Source: an uncultured Actinomycetes bacterium (lineage in GTDB: Bacteria > Actinomycetota > Actinomycetes > S36-B12 > UBA5976). From it: DNA of 6,139 bases. Location of the stretch: positions 1-6,139 of the forward strand of contig CAJBBC010000016.1 of assembly GCA_903951185.1 (NCBI GenBank), in the 5' to 3' direction. The notes below the pieces were generated by a model, which did no database searches, was not told the origin of the DNA, and worked only from the letters and a program-made list of their open reading frames with translations. Shown here piece after piece: positions 1-5,269 of this stretch. The position numbers and the translations under genes were made by a program. Position 1 is the first letter of the stretch. Every line of letters begins with the position of its first letter.

Positions 1-1290
1 CCTGCTAAAAAAGCAGCACCGACTAAAAAAGCAGCGGACAAAAAACCAACTAAGAGTTCTGGTCCAGTTAAGCCAGTTGTTGGATCTAAAGCCGCAGCTA
101 AGAAATCTGCTGCAGCAAAACCTGTTATCACAAAAGGTAAGGGCAAGGGTAAAGCCGCTCTTGGCGATGATGATGAAGTAATTGAAATTGAAGAAATTGA
201 AATAGATATTGAAATCGACATCGAAGTTGCGGCTGAAGTAGAAGCCGAAGCTGAAGCAATTATTGCTGATGATTTATCTGATGTTGAAACTGCAGCAGCC
301 GAAATTGCAGATGCTGATGCACTTGTTATTTCAGACGTTGATGACACAGACGAACCAGTACAACAAGTTATTACTGCTGGCGCGACTGCAGATCCAGTTA
401 AAGATTATTTAAAGCAGATCGGTAAAGTTCCACTACTTAATGCTGAAGAAGAAGTGGATCTAGCTAAACGAATTGAAGCTGGTTTATTCGCTGAAGAATT
501 ATTAGCAACTCGTGGTCCGTTCAAAGATCGTCGTCAAGGTGATTACGAATGGATTGCCGAAGATGGTCAGCGCGCAAAGAATCACTTACTTGAAGCAAAC
601 CTTCGACTTGTTGTTTCGCTGGCAAAGCGTTACACCGGTCGCGGCATGCTTTTCTTGGACTTAATTCAAGAAGGTAACTTAGGTCTAATTCGCGCCGTTG
701 AAAAATTCGACTACACCAAGGGTTACAAGTTTTCGACATATGCAACATGGTGGATCCGCCAGGCGATTACTCGCGCAATGGCTGACCAGGCTCGAACTAT
801 TCGTATTCCAGTTCACATGGTTGAAGTAATTAACAAACTTGCTCGGGTACAACGCCAGATGCTTCAAGATCTAGGTCGTGAACCAACTCCAGAAGAATTA
901 GCACGCGAACTAGATATGACACCTGAAAAAGTGGTTGAAGTTCAAAAGTATGGTCGTGAGCCTATTTCGCTACATACGCCACTCGGTGAAGAAGGTGACA
1001 GCGAGTTTGGTGACTTAATCGAAGATTCTGAAGCGATTGTGCCAGCTGACGCAGTTTCCTTTACTTTGCTACAAGAACAGCTTGATTCAGTGCTAGATAC
1101 CCTTTCAGAACGCGAATCTGGCGTTGTGAAAATGCGATTTGGACTCACCGACGGGCAACCGAAAACTCTCGATGAAATTGGTAAAGTTTATGGAGTAACT
1201 CGGGAGCGTATCCGTCAGATCGAAAGTAAGACAATGTCCAAATTGCGCCATCCGTCCCGATCTCAAGTTCTGCGCGACTACCTCGACTAA
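1..1290 (+). CDS. sigA: Primary (housekeeping) RNA polymerase sigma factor, sigma-70 group 1, 5' end outside window
   Basis: This subunit directs core RNA polymerase to the -10/-35 promoters of most genes. The frame is open from base 1, so the start lies upstream; 429 residues are visible. Residues ~1-55 are Lys/Ala/Pro-rich and ~56-125 are strongly acidic, with alternating Ile/Glu/Asp at ~60-75. Region 1.2 begins near residue 131 (DPVKDYLKQIG). Region 2 spans ~191-266, with NLRLVVSLAKRY, the core-binding stretch DLIQEGNLGLIRAVEKFDY and the -10-reading stretch FSTYATWWIRQAITRA. Region 3 is ~267-345. Region 4 is ~359-425 and carries the -35 helix-turn-helix (TLDEIGKVYGVTRERIRQIE). The WWIRQAI stretch plus region 1.2 mark a group 1 factor. 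The GTG at 454 is internal: starting there would remove most of region 1.2 and an upstream frame that is open and well conserved in style. The basic-then-acidic leader is common in actinobacterial HrdB/SigA proteins (family knowledge). Confidence 0.96.
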   Translation, partial: PAKKAAPTKKAADKKPTKSSGPVKPVVGSKAAAKKSAAAKPVITKGKGKGKAALGDDDEVIEIEEIEIDIEIDIEVAAEVEAEAEAIIADDLSDVETAAAEIADADALVISDVDDTDEPVQQVITAGATADPVKDYLKQIGKVPLLNAEEEVDLAKRIEAGLFAEELLATRGPFKDRRQGDYEWIAEDGQRAKNHLLEANLRLVVSLAKRYTGRGMLFLDLIQEGNLGLIRAVEKFDYTKGYKFSTYATWWIRQAITRAMADQARTIRIPVHMVEVINKLARVQRQMLQDLGREPTPEELARELDMTPEKVVEVQKYGREPISLHTPLGEEGDSEFGDLIEDSEAIVPADAVSFTLLQEQLDSVLDTLSERESGVVKMRFGLTDGQPKTLDEIGKVYGVTRERIRQIESKTMSKLRHPSRSQVLRDYLD

Positions 1291-1303
1291 GCCAAGGAAA
1301 CTG

Positions 1304-2386
1304 ATGAAAACACAATCAACAAAAATAGCCGCACTAGCCCTAGTAACTGCTTTAGCAATCGCTAGCTGTGGCGGTGGCGAAGAGACAGTCGCTCCGCAGG
1401 ATATGCAAGTTTCAGATTCAACACTTTGGCCGTTAACTCAGTTACCTGGTCCACAGGATGCAACTTCACAGCCAGTTCTAGCTATCAAAGTTGAAGATGA
1501 CCAGTCAGTTCGCCCGCAGTACGGTTTAGATGGCGCAGACTTAGTTGTTGAAGAATTAGTCGAAGGCGGAATTACCCGCTTCGTTTCATTTTTTCAATCC
1601 ACAATTCCAGATGAAGTTGGACCGATTCGTAGCGCTCGACACGTAGATGCTTCTATCGTTTCTCCACTAGCTGACTACTTTGTGGTTTCTGGCGCATCTG
1701 GCGTCACATTGGCATATTTAGATCAAAGTATGCCGATTAACATTGTGCGCGTCTATGAAGGTGGCGACGGTATCCACCGGACGAATTACCATTCAGCACC
1801 GCATAACTTATTCGTCTACCCAATGGACATTATTGCTAGCAACAAAGCTGCAAAGTCTGAAACAGCTGGTTTGTTCAAACGCCCAGATGCGATGGGTGCA
1901 ACACCAGCTGCAGCTTCAGTACTAACTGATGGTGAATCAGTTACAGCTGTGAAGTTGGAATTCTCCAAAGGCAAAAAGCCAAGTTGGTCTTGGGATAGTG
2001 CTAAGGGTGTCTGGTTACGTAATGACGGATCAAAACCGCATATGGCAATTTCAGGTAACCAACTATCAGCTAAGAATTTAGTTGTTCTTCGCGTAACTAC
2101 AGTTGATGCTGGCTACAAAGACCCAGCTGGCGGCTATGTGCCACGTACAGTTCTTGAAGGTACAGGCGCTGGATTTGCTGTCCTAGGCGATAAGAAAATT
2201 CCAGTTACTTGGTCTAAAGCAGATGTTAAAGCTCAAATCGTTTTAACTGATTCTGCCGGATCAGTAGTTGGTTTACTGCCTGGTAATACTTGGGTTGAGT
2301 TGATTCCTACCGAAGGCGACGTATCTTTCGTTGCAGGTAGCGCTTCTGCTGCATCACCAAGTGCATCACCAAGTGCGTCAAAGTAA
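1304..2386 (+). CDS. DUF3048 (YerB-like) lipoprotein
   Basis: A predicted secreted, lipid-anchored protein of 360 residues; its biochemical role is unknown. Residues 1-21 form a short lipoprotein signal peptide with lysines at 2 and 7, a hydrophobic core (IAALALVTALAIA) and lipobox IASC, so Cys22 would be lipidated and the rest lie outside the membrane. Residues ~45-180 match the DUF3048 N-terminal domain style (PVLAIKVEDD, RPQYGLDGADLVVEELVEGG, ITRFVSFFQS, DEVGPIRSAR). Residues ~215-338 match the C-terminal domain (WDSAKGVWLRNDGSKPH, PGNTWVELIP). A low-complexity Ser/Ala/Pro tail closes the protein. A good Shine-Dalgarno (AAGGA, 1294-1298) sits 5 nt before the ATG. The gene begins 13 bp after the sigA stop, so cotranscription with sigA is likely. 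It converges on the DUF7455 gene with 44 bp between the stops. The family call rests on remembered motifs. Confidence 0.88.
   Translation: MKTQSTKIAALALVTALAIASCGGGEETVAPQDMQVSDSTLWPLTQLPGPQDATSQPVLAIKVEDDQSVRPQYGLDGADLVVEELVEGGITRFVSFFQSTIPDEVGPIRSARHVDASIVSPLADYFVVSGASGVTLAYLDQSMPINIVRVYEGGDGIHRTNYHSAPHNLFVYPMDIIASNKAAKSETAGLFKRPDAMGATPAAASVLTDGESVTAVKLEFSKGKKPSWSWDSAKGVWLRNDGSKPHMAISGNQLSAKNLVVLRVTTVDAGYKDPAGGYVPRTVLEGTGAGFAVLGDKKIPVTWSKADVKAQIVLTDSAGSVVGLLPGNTWVELIPTEGDVSFVAGSASAASPSASPSASK
2351..2374 (+). repeat. Two tandem 12-bp repeats coding Ala-Ser-Pro-Ser
   Basis: GCATCACCAAGT occurs twice back to back and is followed by a partial third copy (GCGTCA). It codes the ASPS-ASPS tail at the C-terminus of the DUF3048 lipoprotein. 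Such tails are disordered and their copy number can drift by slippage; no function is visible. Confidence 0.8.
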
Positions 2387-2430
2387 TTTAGTTACAAGTT
2401 AACTGAAGAACGTTAATTAAAGACAGCTAT

Positions 2431-2631
2431 TTAACGCTGCTCTAATTTGTTGAGTTCATCCTGAACATCAACAGCCACGCTTCTTAACCGAACTTCGTGT
2501 TCGCGGAAGTGGTGGCCACAGAATTGCAGTGCAGAACCGCCTTCAAGGAAAATACGAACATGTGCTTGAGCGCCACAACGGTCACATCGATCTGAAGCTG
2601 TCATCGGTGGTCGGGTTATTGTTGTAGTCAC
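2431..2631 (-). CDS. DUF7455-like small zinc-ribbon protein
   Basis: A 66-residue cytoplasmic protein of unknown function. It has a CxxC pair at Cys16/Cys19 (CDRCG) and a second cluster at Cys38-Gly-His40-His41 (CGHH). That gives a plausible four-ligand zinc site holding a short beta hairpin (VRIFLEGGSALQF). A charged helix follows to the C-terminus. There is no signal peptide or membrane segment. The GTG at 2631 is preferred over the ATG at codon 10 because a strong AGGAAGG lies 6 nt upstream and because relatives, as I recall them, begin with a Thr-rich MTTT-like leader before the first CxxC. In Actinobacteria such a protein often sits between the primary sigma factor and a type II topoisomerase gene, as here (family knowledge, not checked). 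The gene converges on the lipoprotein gene and diverges from parE. A zinc-dependent nucleic acid or protein contact is possible but unproven. Confidence 0.85.
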   Translation of the reverse strand: MTTTITRPPMTASDRCDRCGAQAHVRIFLEGGSALQFCGHHFREHEVRLRSVAVDVQDELNKLEQR

Positions 2632-2637
2632 TTTGCA

Positions 2638-2644
2638 CCTTCCT
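2638..2644 (-). promoter_or_regulatory. Shine-Dalgarno of the DUF7455-like gene
   Basis: On the minus strand this reads AGGAAGG, with 6 nt to the GTG at 2631. It decides that start over the downstream ATG at codon 10. Confidence 0.75.
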
Positions 2645-2650
2645 GTTTTC

Positions 2651-2673
2651 CAAGTCTTGATTTCTAAGACTTG
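2651..2673 (-). repeat. Perfect 8-bp inverted repeat in the leader of the DUF7455-like gene
   Basis: CAAGTCTT (2651-2658) and AAGACTTG (2666-2673) are exact reverse complements separated by 7 nt. In the minus-strand transcript this would fold into an 8-bp hairpin ending 6 nt before the AGGAAGG ribosome binding site. As DNA it could be a two-fold operator. On the + strand it is followed by a T-rich TTTCGTT, so it could also weakly stop + strand transcripts coming through from the sigA side. The pairing is seen directly; the role is inference. Confidence 0.6.
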
Positions 2674-2754
2674 TTTCGTTCGTCTGTGTATTCGTGTATT
2701 AGTTTTCTATTCTGTAATTGTTGCAGGTGAATACGACAACAACACGCCGAGAAT

Positions 2755-2782
2755 GGATAGTTCACTATTGGCGAATAGTTAA
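2755..2782. repeat. Overlapping palindromes with ATAGTT direct repeats, possible operator
   Basis: ATAGT (2757-2761) pairs with ACTAT (2764-2768) across 2 nt. The same middle arm, extended to ACTATT (2764-2769), also pairs with AATAGT (2774-2779) across GGCG. The outer arms are near-identical direct repeats, GGATAGTTCA and GAATAGTTAA, with starts 18 bp apart. The cluster lies about 75-100 bp upstream of parE. The arrangement suits paired sites for a DNA-binding protein, but the arms are short and AT-rich, so chance is not excluded. Confidence 0.4.
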
Positions 2783-2840
2783 AGGTTTTCTCAAACGCAC
2801 AAAGTCGGCGCGTAATCCACGGTTTTAGGCAAATATTCCA

Positions 2841-2846
2841 TAGTCT
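2841..2846 (+). promoter_or_regulatory. Possible -10 element of parE giving an almost leaderless transcript
   Basis: TAGTCT fits the TAnnnT pattern of actinobacterial -10 elements and lies 9 nt before the parE ATG. Usual spacing would place the transcription start near 2853, leaving about 3 nt of leader. The parE start has no Shine-Dalgarno: the bases before it read TTAAAAGACC. That agrees with a leaderless mRNA. No matching -35 hexamer is visible. Confidence 0.3.
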
Positions 2847-2855
2847 TAAAAGACC

Positions 2856-4976
2856 ATGGCCGTAAAAAAGACTAGCGCTGCAAAAAAATCTGCGCCTGCT
2901 AAAAAATCTGCTGCAAAATCCGATGGTGCATATAGCGCATCTGATTTATCGGTTCTTGAAGGACTAGACGCAGTTCGTAAGCGCCCCGGTATGTACATCG
3001 GGTCAACTGATGGCCGTGGTCTAATGCATTGTTTGTGGGAAATAATCGACAACTCAGTCGATGAAGCTTTAGCTGGCCATTGCAAAAAAATTCAAGTGAT
3101 TCTGCATTCGGATACAGTCGCTGAAGTCCATGATGATGGTCGCGGTATTCCAGTCGACGTTGAACCAAAAACTAAACTAACTGGCGTTGAAGTAGTTATG
3201 ACCAAATTACACGCAGGTGGAAAATTCGGCGGGGGTTCCTACACTGCTTCTGGTGGCTTACATGGTGTCGGTGCCTCTGTAGTAAATGCCCTTTCTAGTC
3301 GACTTGATGTCGAAGTAGATCGAGGCGGCAATACACACTTAATGACTTTCATGCGCGGTACACCTGGCGTGTTTGCCGGAAAAGATGAAACTTCTAAATT
3401 CACTAAACAGGGTGGGCTGCGTAAAGGCACTAAACCGGCAAATAAGACGGCTACTGGAACGCGAATTAAATTCTGGGCAGACAAACAGATTTTTACTGCC
3501 GATGCGGCTTTTGATTTAGAAGCAATCCATGCCAGAGCACGTCAAACTTCCTTCCTAGTTCCTGGCTTACACATCACGGTTACCGATAAGCGAATCGATG
3601 ACGTGACGAAGTTCATTCACGCTGGTGGTATTTCAGAATACGCAGAATTTTTGTCAGCCGGTGAAGCAGTTACACCAATAATTCGACTAACTGGCAAAGG
3701 TCACTTCCACGAGACTGTTCCAGTTCTAGATGAACAAGGACATATGACCCCTCGTGAAGTTGAGCGAGATATGGGCGTGGACATTGCCCTGATGTGGAAC
3801 ACAAGTTACGACACAAATGTTCAGTCATATGTAAATATAATCGCCACACCAAAAGGTGGCACGCATGTTCAGGGTTTCGATCGCGCTTTAGTAAAGGTAA
3901 TTAACGATCAATTAAAGGCAGCAAGATTATTGAAATCTGGTGAAGACGCGGTAATTAAAGATGATGTGCAAGAAGGTTTAATTGCAGTTGTCACCGTACG
4001 CGTTTCAGAACCGCAATTCGAGGGTCAAACTAAAGAGATCCTTGGCACACCAGCAGCGACAAAAATTGTAAACAACGTAGTTTCAAAAGAACTAAACGAT
4101 TGGTTTACTAACCCACCCCGTGGCGCTAAACCAGCAACTCGCGCGGCGCTAGAAAAAGTTGCTAATGCTTCTAGGGCTCGAATAGCAGCTAGGCACCACC
4201 GAGATACTCAGCGTCGCAAAACCGCACTTGAATCTTCCACATTGCCAGCAAAGCTTAAAGATTGTCGCAGTGAAGATAACGAACGAACTGAATTATTTAT
4301 AGTCGAGGGCGATAGCGCGCTAGGTACAGCTAAATCAGCCCGCAATAGTGAATTCCAGGCTTTGCTACCAATCCGTGGAAAAATATTAAACGTTCAAAAA
4401 GCATCTCTAGCTGACATGTTAAAGAACACTGAGTGTGCATCAATTTTGCAAGTGATCGGTGCCGGCTCAGGGCGTTCCTTCGAGATGGATTCAGTACGGT
4501 ATAACAAAATAATTATCCTGGCAGATGCTGACGTTGATGGCGCACACATTAGAACTTTGTTGCTAACACTGTTCCACCGTTACTTAACTCCGCTTTTAGA
4601 AGCCGGCCGAATTTATGCTGCTGTCCCACCACTTCATCGAATTGAAGTAATTGGGGGAGCGGGTAAGAAGTCTAATGAAGTGATCTATACCTACAGTGAT
4701 GCAGAAATGAAAGCTCCTCTTGCTGATCTAACTAAGAACGGCCGCAAATGGAAAGAGCCAATCCAGCGCTACAAAGGACTTGGCGAAATGGACGCAGTTC
4801 AACTACGCGAAACAACTATGGATCCAGAAAAGCGGACTTTACGCAGAATTACCAGCGGTGATGCCAAAGCCGGTGAAGAAGTTTTTGATTTGTTGATGGG
4901 TAGCGATGTGGCACCACGTAAAGAATTTATTATCGAAGGCGCAGCTAAATTAGATCGCGAACGGATTGACGTCTAG
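2856..4976 (+). CDS. parE: DNA topoisomerase IV subunit B (type IIA topoisomerase ATPase subunit)
   Basis: With ParC this 706-residue subunit forms an A2B2 enzyme that uses ATP to pass one duplex through another and unlinks replicated chromosomes. The GHKL ATPase domain (~30-240) holds WEIIDNSVDEAL, with Glu62 as likely general base and Asn66 for magnesium. It also holds DDGRGIP (93-99) and the ATP lid GGKFGGGSYTASGGLHGVG (121-139). The transducer domain (~250-420) ends with the ATP-sensing QTK loop at 391-393. The Toprim domain starts ~477 with EGDSA (484-488) and the metal-binding DADVDG (557-562). The tail has the conserved RYKGLGEMD (638-646). EGDSALGTAK instead of gyrase-like EGDSAGGSAK, plus the parC neighbour, favour ParE over GyrB; a second GyrB-type protein is the alternative name. 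The Lys/Ala-rich first 22 residues are an added basic tail. The ATG is chosen because coding style begins there, although no Shine-Dalgarno precedes it. Its TAG stop lies inside the first unit of a tandem repeat. Confidence 0.95.
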   Translation: MAVKKTSAAKKSAPAKKSAAKSDGAYSASDLSVLEGLDAVRKRPGMYIGSTDGRGLMHCLWEIIDNSVDEALAGHCKKIQVILHSDTVAEVHDDGRGIPVDVEPKTKLTGVEVVMTKLHAGGKFGGGSYTASGGLHGVGASVVNALSSRLDVEVDRGGNTHLMTFMRGTPGVFAGKDETSKFTKQGGLRKGTKPANKTATGTRIKFWADKQIFTADAAFDLEAIHARARQTSFLVPGLHITVTDKRIDDVTKFIHAGGISEYAEFLSAGEAVTPIIRLTGKGHFHETVPVLDEQGHMTPREVERDMGVDIALMWNTSYDTNVQSYVNIIATPKGGTHVQGFDRALVKVINDQLKAARLLKSGEDAVIKDDVQEGLIAVVTVRVSEPQFEGQTKEILGTPAATKIVNNVVSKELNDWFTNPPRGAKPATRAALEKVANASRARIAARHHRDTQRRKTALESSTLPAKLKDCRSEDNERTELFIVEGDSALGTAKSARNSEFQALLPIRGKILNVQKASLADMLKNTECASILQVIGAGSGRSFEMDSVRYNKIIILADADVDGAHIRTLLLTLFHRYLTPLLEAGRIYAAVPPLHRIEVIGGAGKKSNEVIYTYSDAEMKAPLADLTKNGRKWKEPIQRYKGLGEMDAVQLRETTMDPEKRTLRRITSGDAKAGEEVFDLLMGSDVAPRKEFIIEGAAKLDRERIDV

Positions 4977-5085
4977 CTTTCAGCCTTAATTTCACGCAGT
5001 TTTGATATACGGAAATTAGCTTTCAGCTTTAATTTCACGCATTTCTTACTTACGTAAAATTAGCTTTCAGCTTTAATTTCACGCA
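4974..5085. repeat. Three-unit tandem repeat made from the 3' end of the tautomerase gene
   Basis: A 25-bp core, beginning TAGCTTTCAGC and ending TTTCACGCA, occurs at 4974-4998, 5017-5041 and 5061-5085. The starts are 43 and 44 bp apart. The 18- and 19-bp stretches between cores are diverged but share TACG and AAAT. The third unit is the true end of the tautomerase gene on the minus strand (MREIKAES plus TAA). Unit 2 would encode the same peptide and stop; unit 1 encodes LREIKAES plus TAG. Units 2 and 3 are identical across the core, and unit 1 differs by one base that is synonymous in the minus-strand frame. The 43/44 spacing puts the copies out of frame with each other. The pattern indicates tandem duplication of a gene end. 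Confidence 0.9.
5013..5079. terminator. Candidate bidirectional termination hairpins within repeat units 2 and 3
   Basis: In units 2 (5013-5035) and 3 (5057-5079), AAATTAGCT can pair with AGCT plus AATTT across a TTC loop, with two T bulged: 9 bp, mostly A-T. On the minus strand the unit-3 hairpin is followed by a short T run (TTTTACG); on the + strand T-rich sequence follows unit 2. The site sits between convergent parE and the tautomerase gene, where termination in both directions is expected. The stems are weak and the T tracts short, so the call is tentative. Confidence 0.3.
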
Positions 5086-5257
5086 TTGACTTGCCGCCAG
5101 TACCCCATTCATCTAGGGAAACATCGTTAATGGCGACATGAACATTCTCACGCTTAGCGCCTGCAGCTTGGACAGTTGCATCAGTCAGTGCGCGAATTAA
5201 TGCTAACTTTTGTTCTTGCGTGCGACCTTCAAGCATAGTTACTGAAATAAATGGCAT
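5060..5257 (-). CDS. 4-oxalocrotonate tautomerase family protein
   Basis: A 65-residue member of the small beta-alpha-beta tautomerase superfamily. These enzymes use an N-terminal proline, freed by removal of Met1, to shift keto/enol double bonds, and usually assemble as hexamers. The protein starts MPFISVTMLEGRT and aligns without gaps to 4-OT as I recall it. Counting from the proline, Pro1 and Arg11 (LEGRT) are present. Position 39, arginine in 4-OT, is His (NVHVAIND). Position 50, phenylalanine in 4-OT, is Trp, in EWGTGG. A substrate other than 4-oxalocrotonate is therefore likely and cannot be named. The ATG is backed by AAGGGGA just upstream. The gene starts 12 bp after the carbonic anhydrase stop, so the two are probably cotranscribed. 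Its last eight codons and stop form the third unit of the downstream tandem repeat, so its end is a site of recent duplication. Confidence 0.87.
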   Translation of the reverse strand: MPFISVTMLEGRTQEQKLALIRALTDATVQAAGAKRENVHVAINDVSLDEWGTGGKSMREIKAES

Positions 5258-5269
5258 TTTTCCCCTTAG

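Larger units (their letters stand above)
2632..2855. promoter_or_regulatory. Divergent intergenic region between the DUF7455-like gene and parE
   Basis: These 224 bp must carry the promoters of both divergent genes. No clear TTGACA/TATAAT pair is visible on either strand. A weak minus-strand pair is TTGTCG (2734-2739) with TACAGA (2711-2716) at 17 bp spacing, matching the -10 consensus at only about three positions. The region holds two inverted-repeat structures, listed separately, and no convincing open reading frame or RNA gene. Confidence 0.6.

Noticed and set aside
454..1290. A separate short sigma factor starting at the GTG at 454
   Set aside because: The same frame is open back to base 1 and contains the beginning of region 1.2, so this GTG is an internal valine codon.
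2397..2418. Hairpin AGTTAAC/GTTAATT between the lipoprotein and DUF7455-like genes as a terminator
   Set aside because: It has only 7 pairs including a G-T, an 8-nt loop and no T run on either strand; too weak to annotate.
2671..2700. + strand TTGTTT with TGTATT as a promoter
   Set aside because: Poor -10 match, 18-bp spacing, and more than 150 bp from the parE start with no coding sequence between; no better than chance in AT-rich DNA.
2846..3168. Minus-strand reading frames of 79 and 89 codons over the start of parE
   Set aside because: Both are shadows of the conserved ATPase domain on the other strand and show no protein-family features.
3789..4350. EGDSAL in ParE as a damaged Toprim motif
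   Set aside because: The metal-binding Glu484 and the DADVDG residues are intact, and the EGDSALGTAK form is, from memory, usual in actinobacterial ParE.
4974..5085. CRISPR-like appearance: three 25-bp repeats with 18- and 19-bp gaps
   Set aside because: Only three units, gaps too short and related to each other, and one unit is coding sequence for the tautomerase C-terminus. A tandem gene-end duplication explains all of it.
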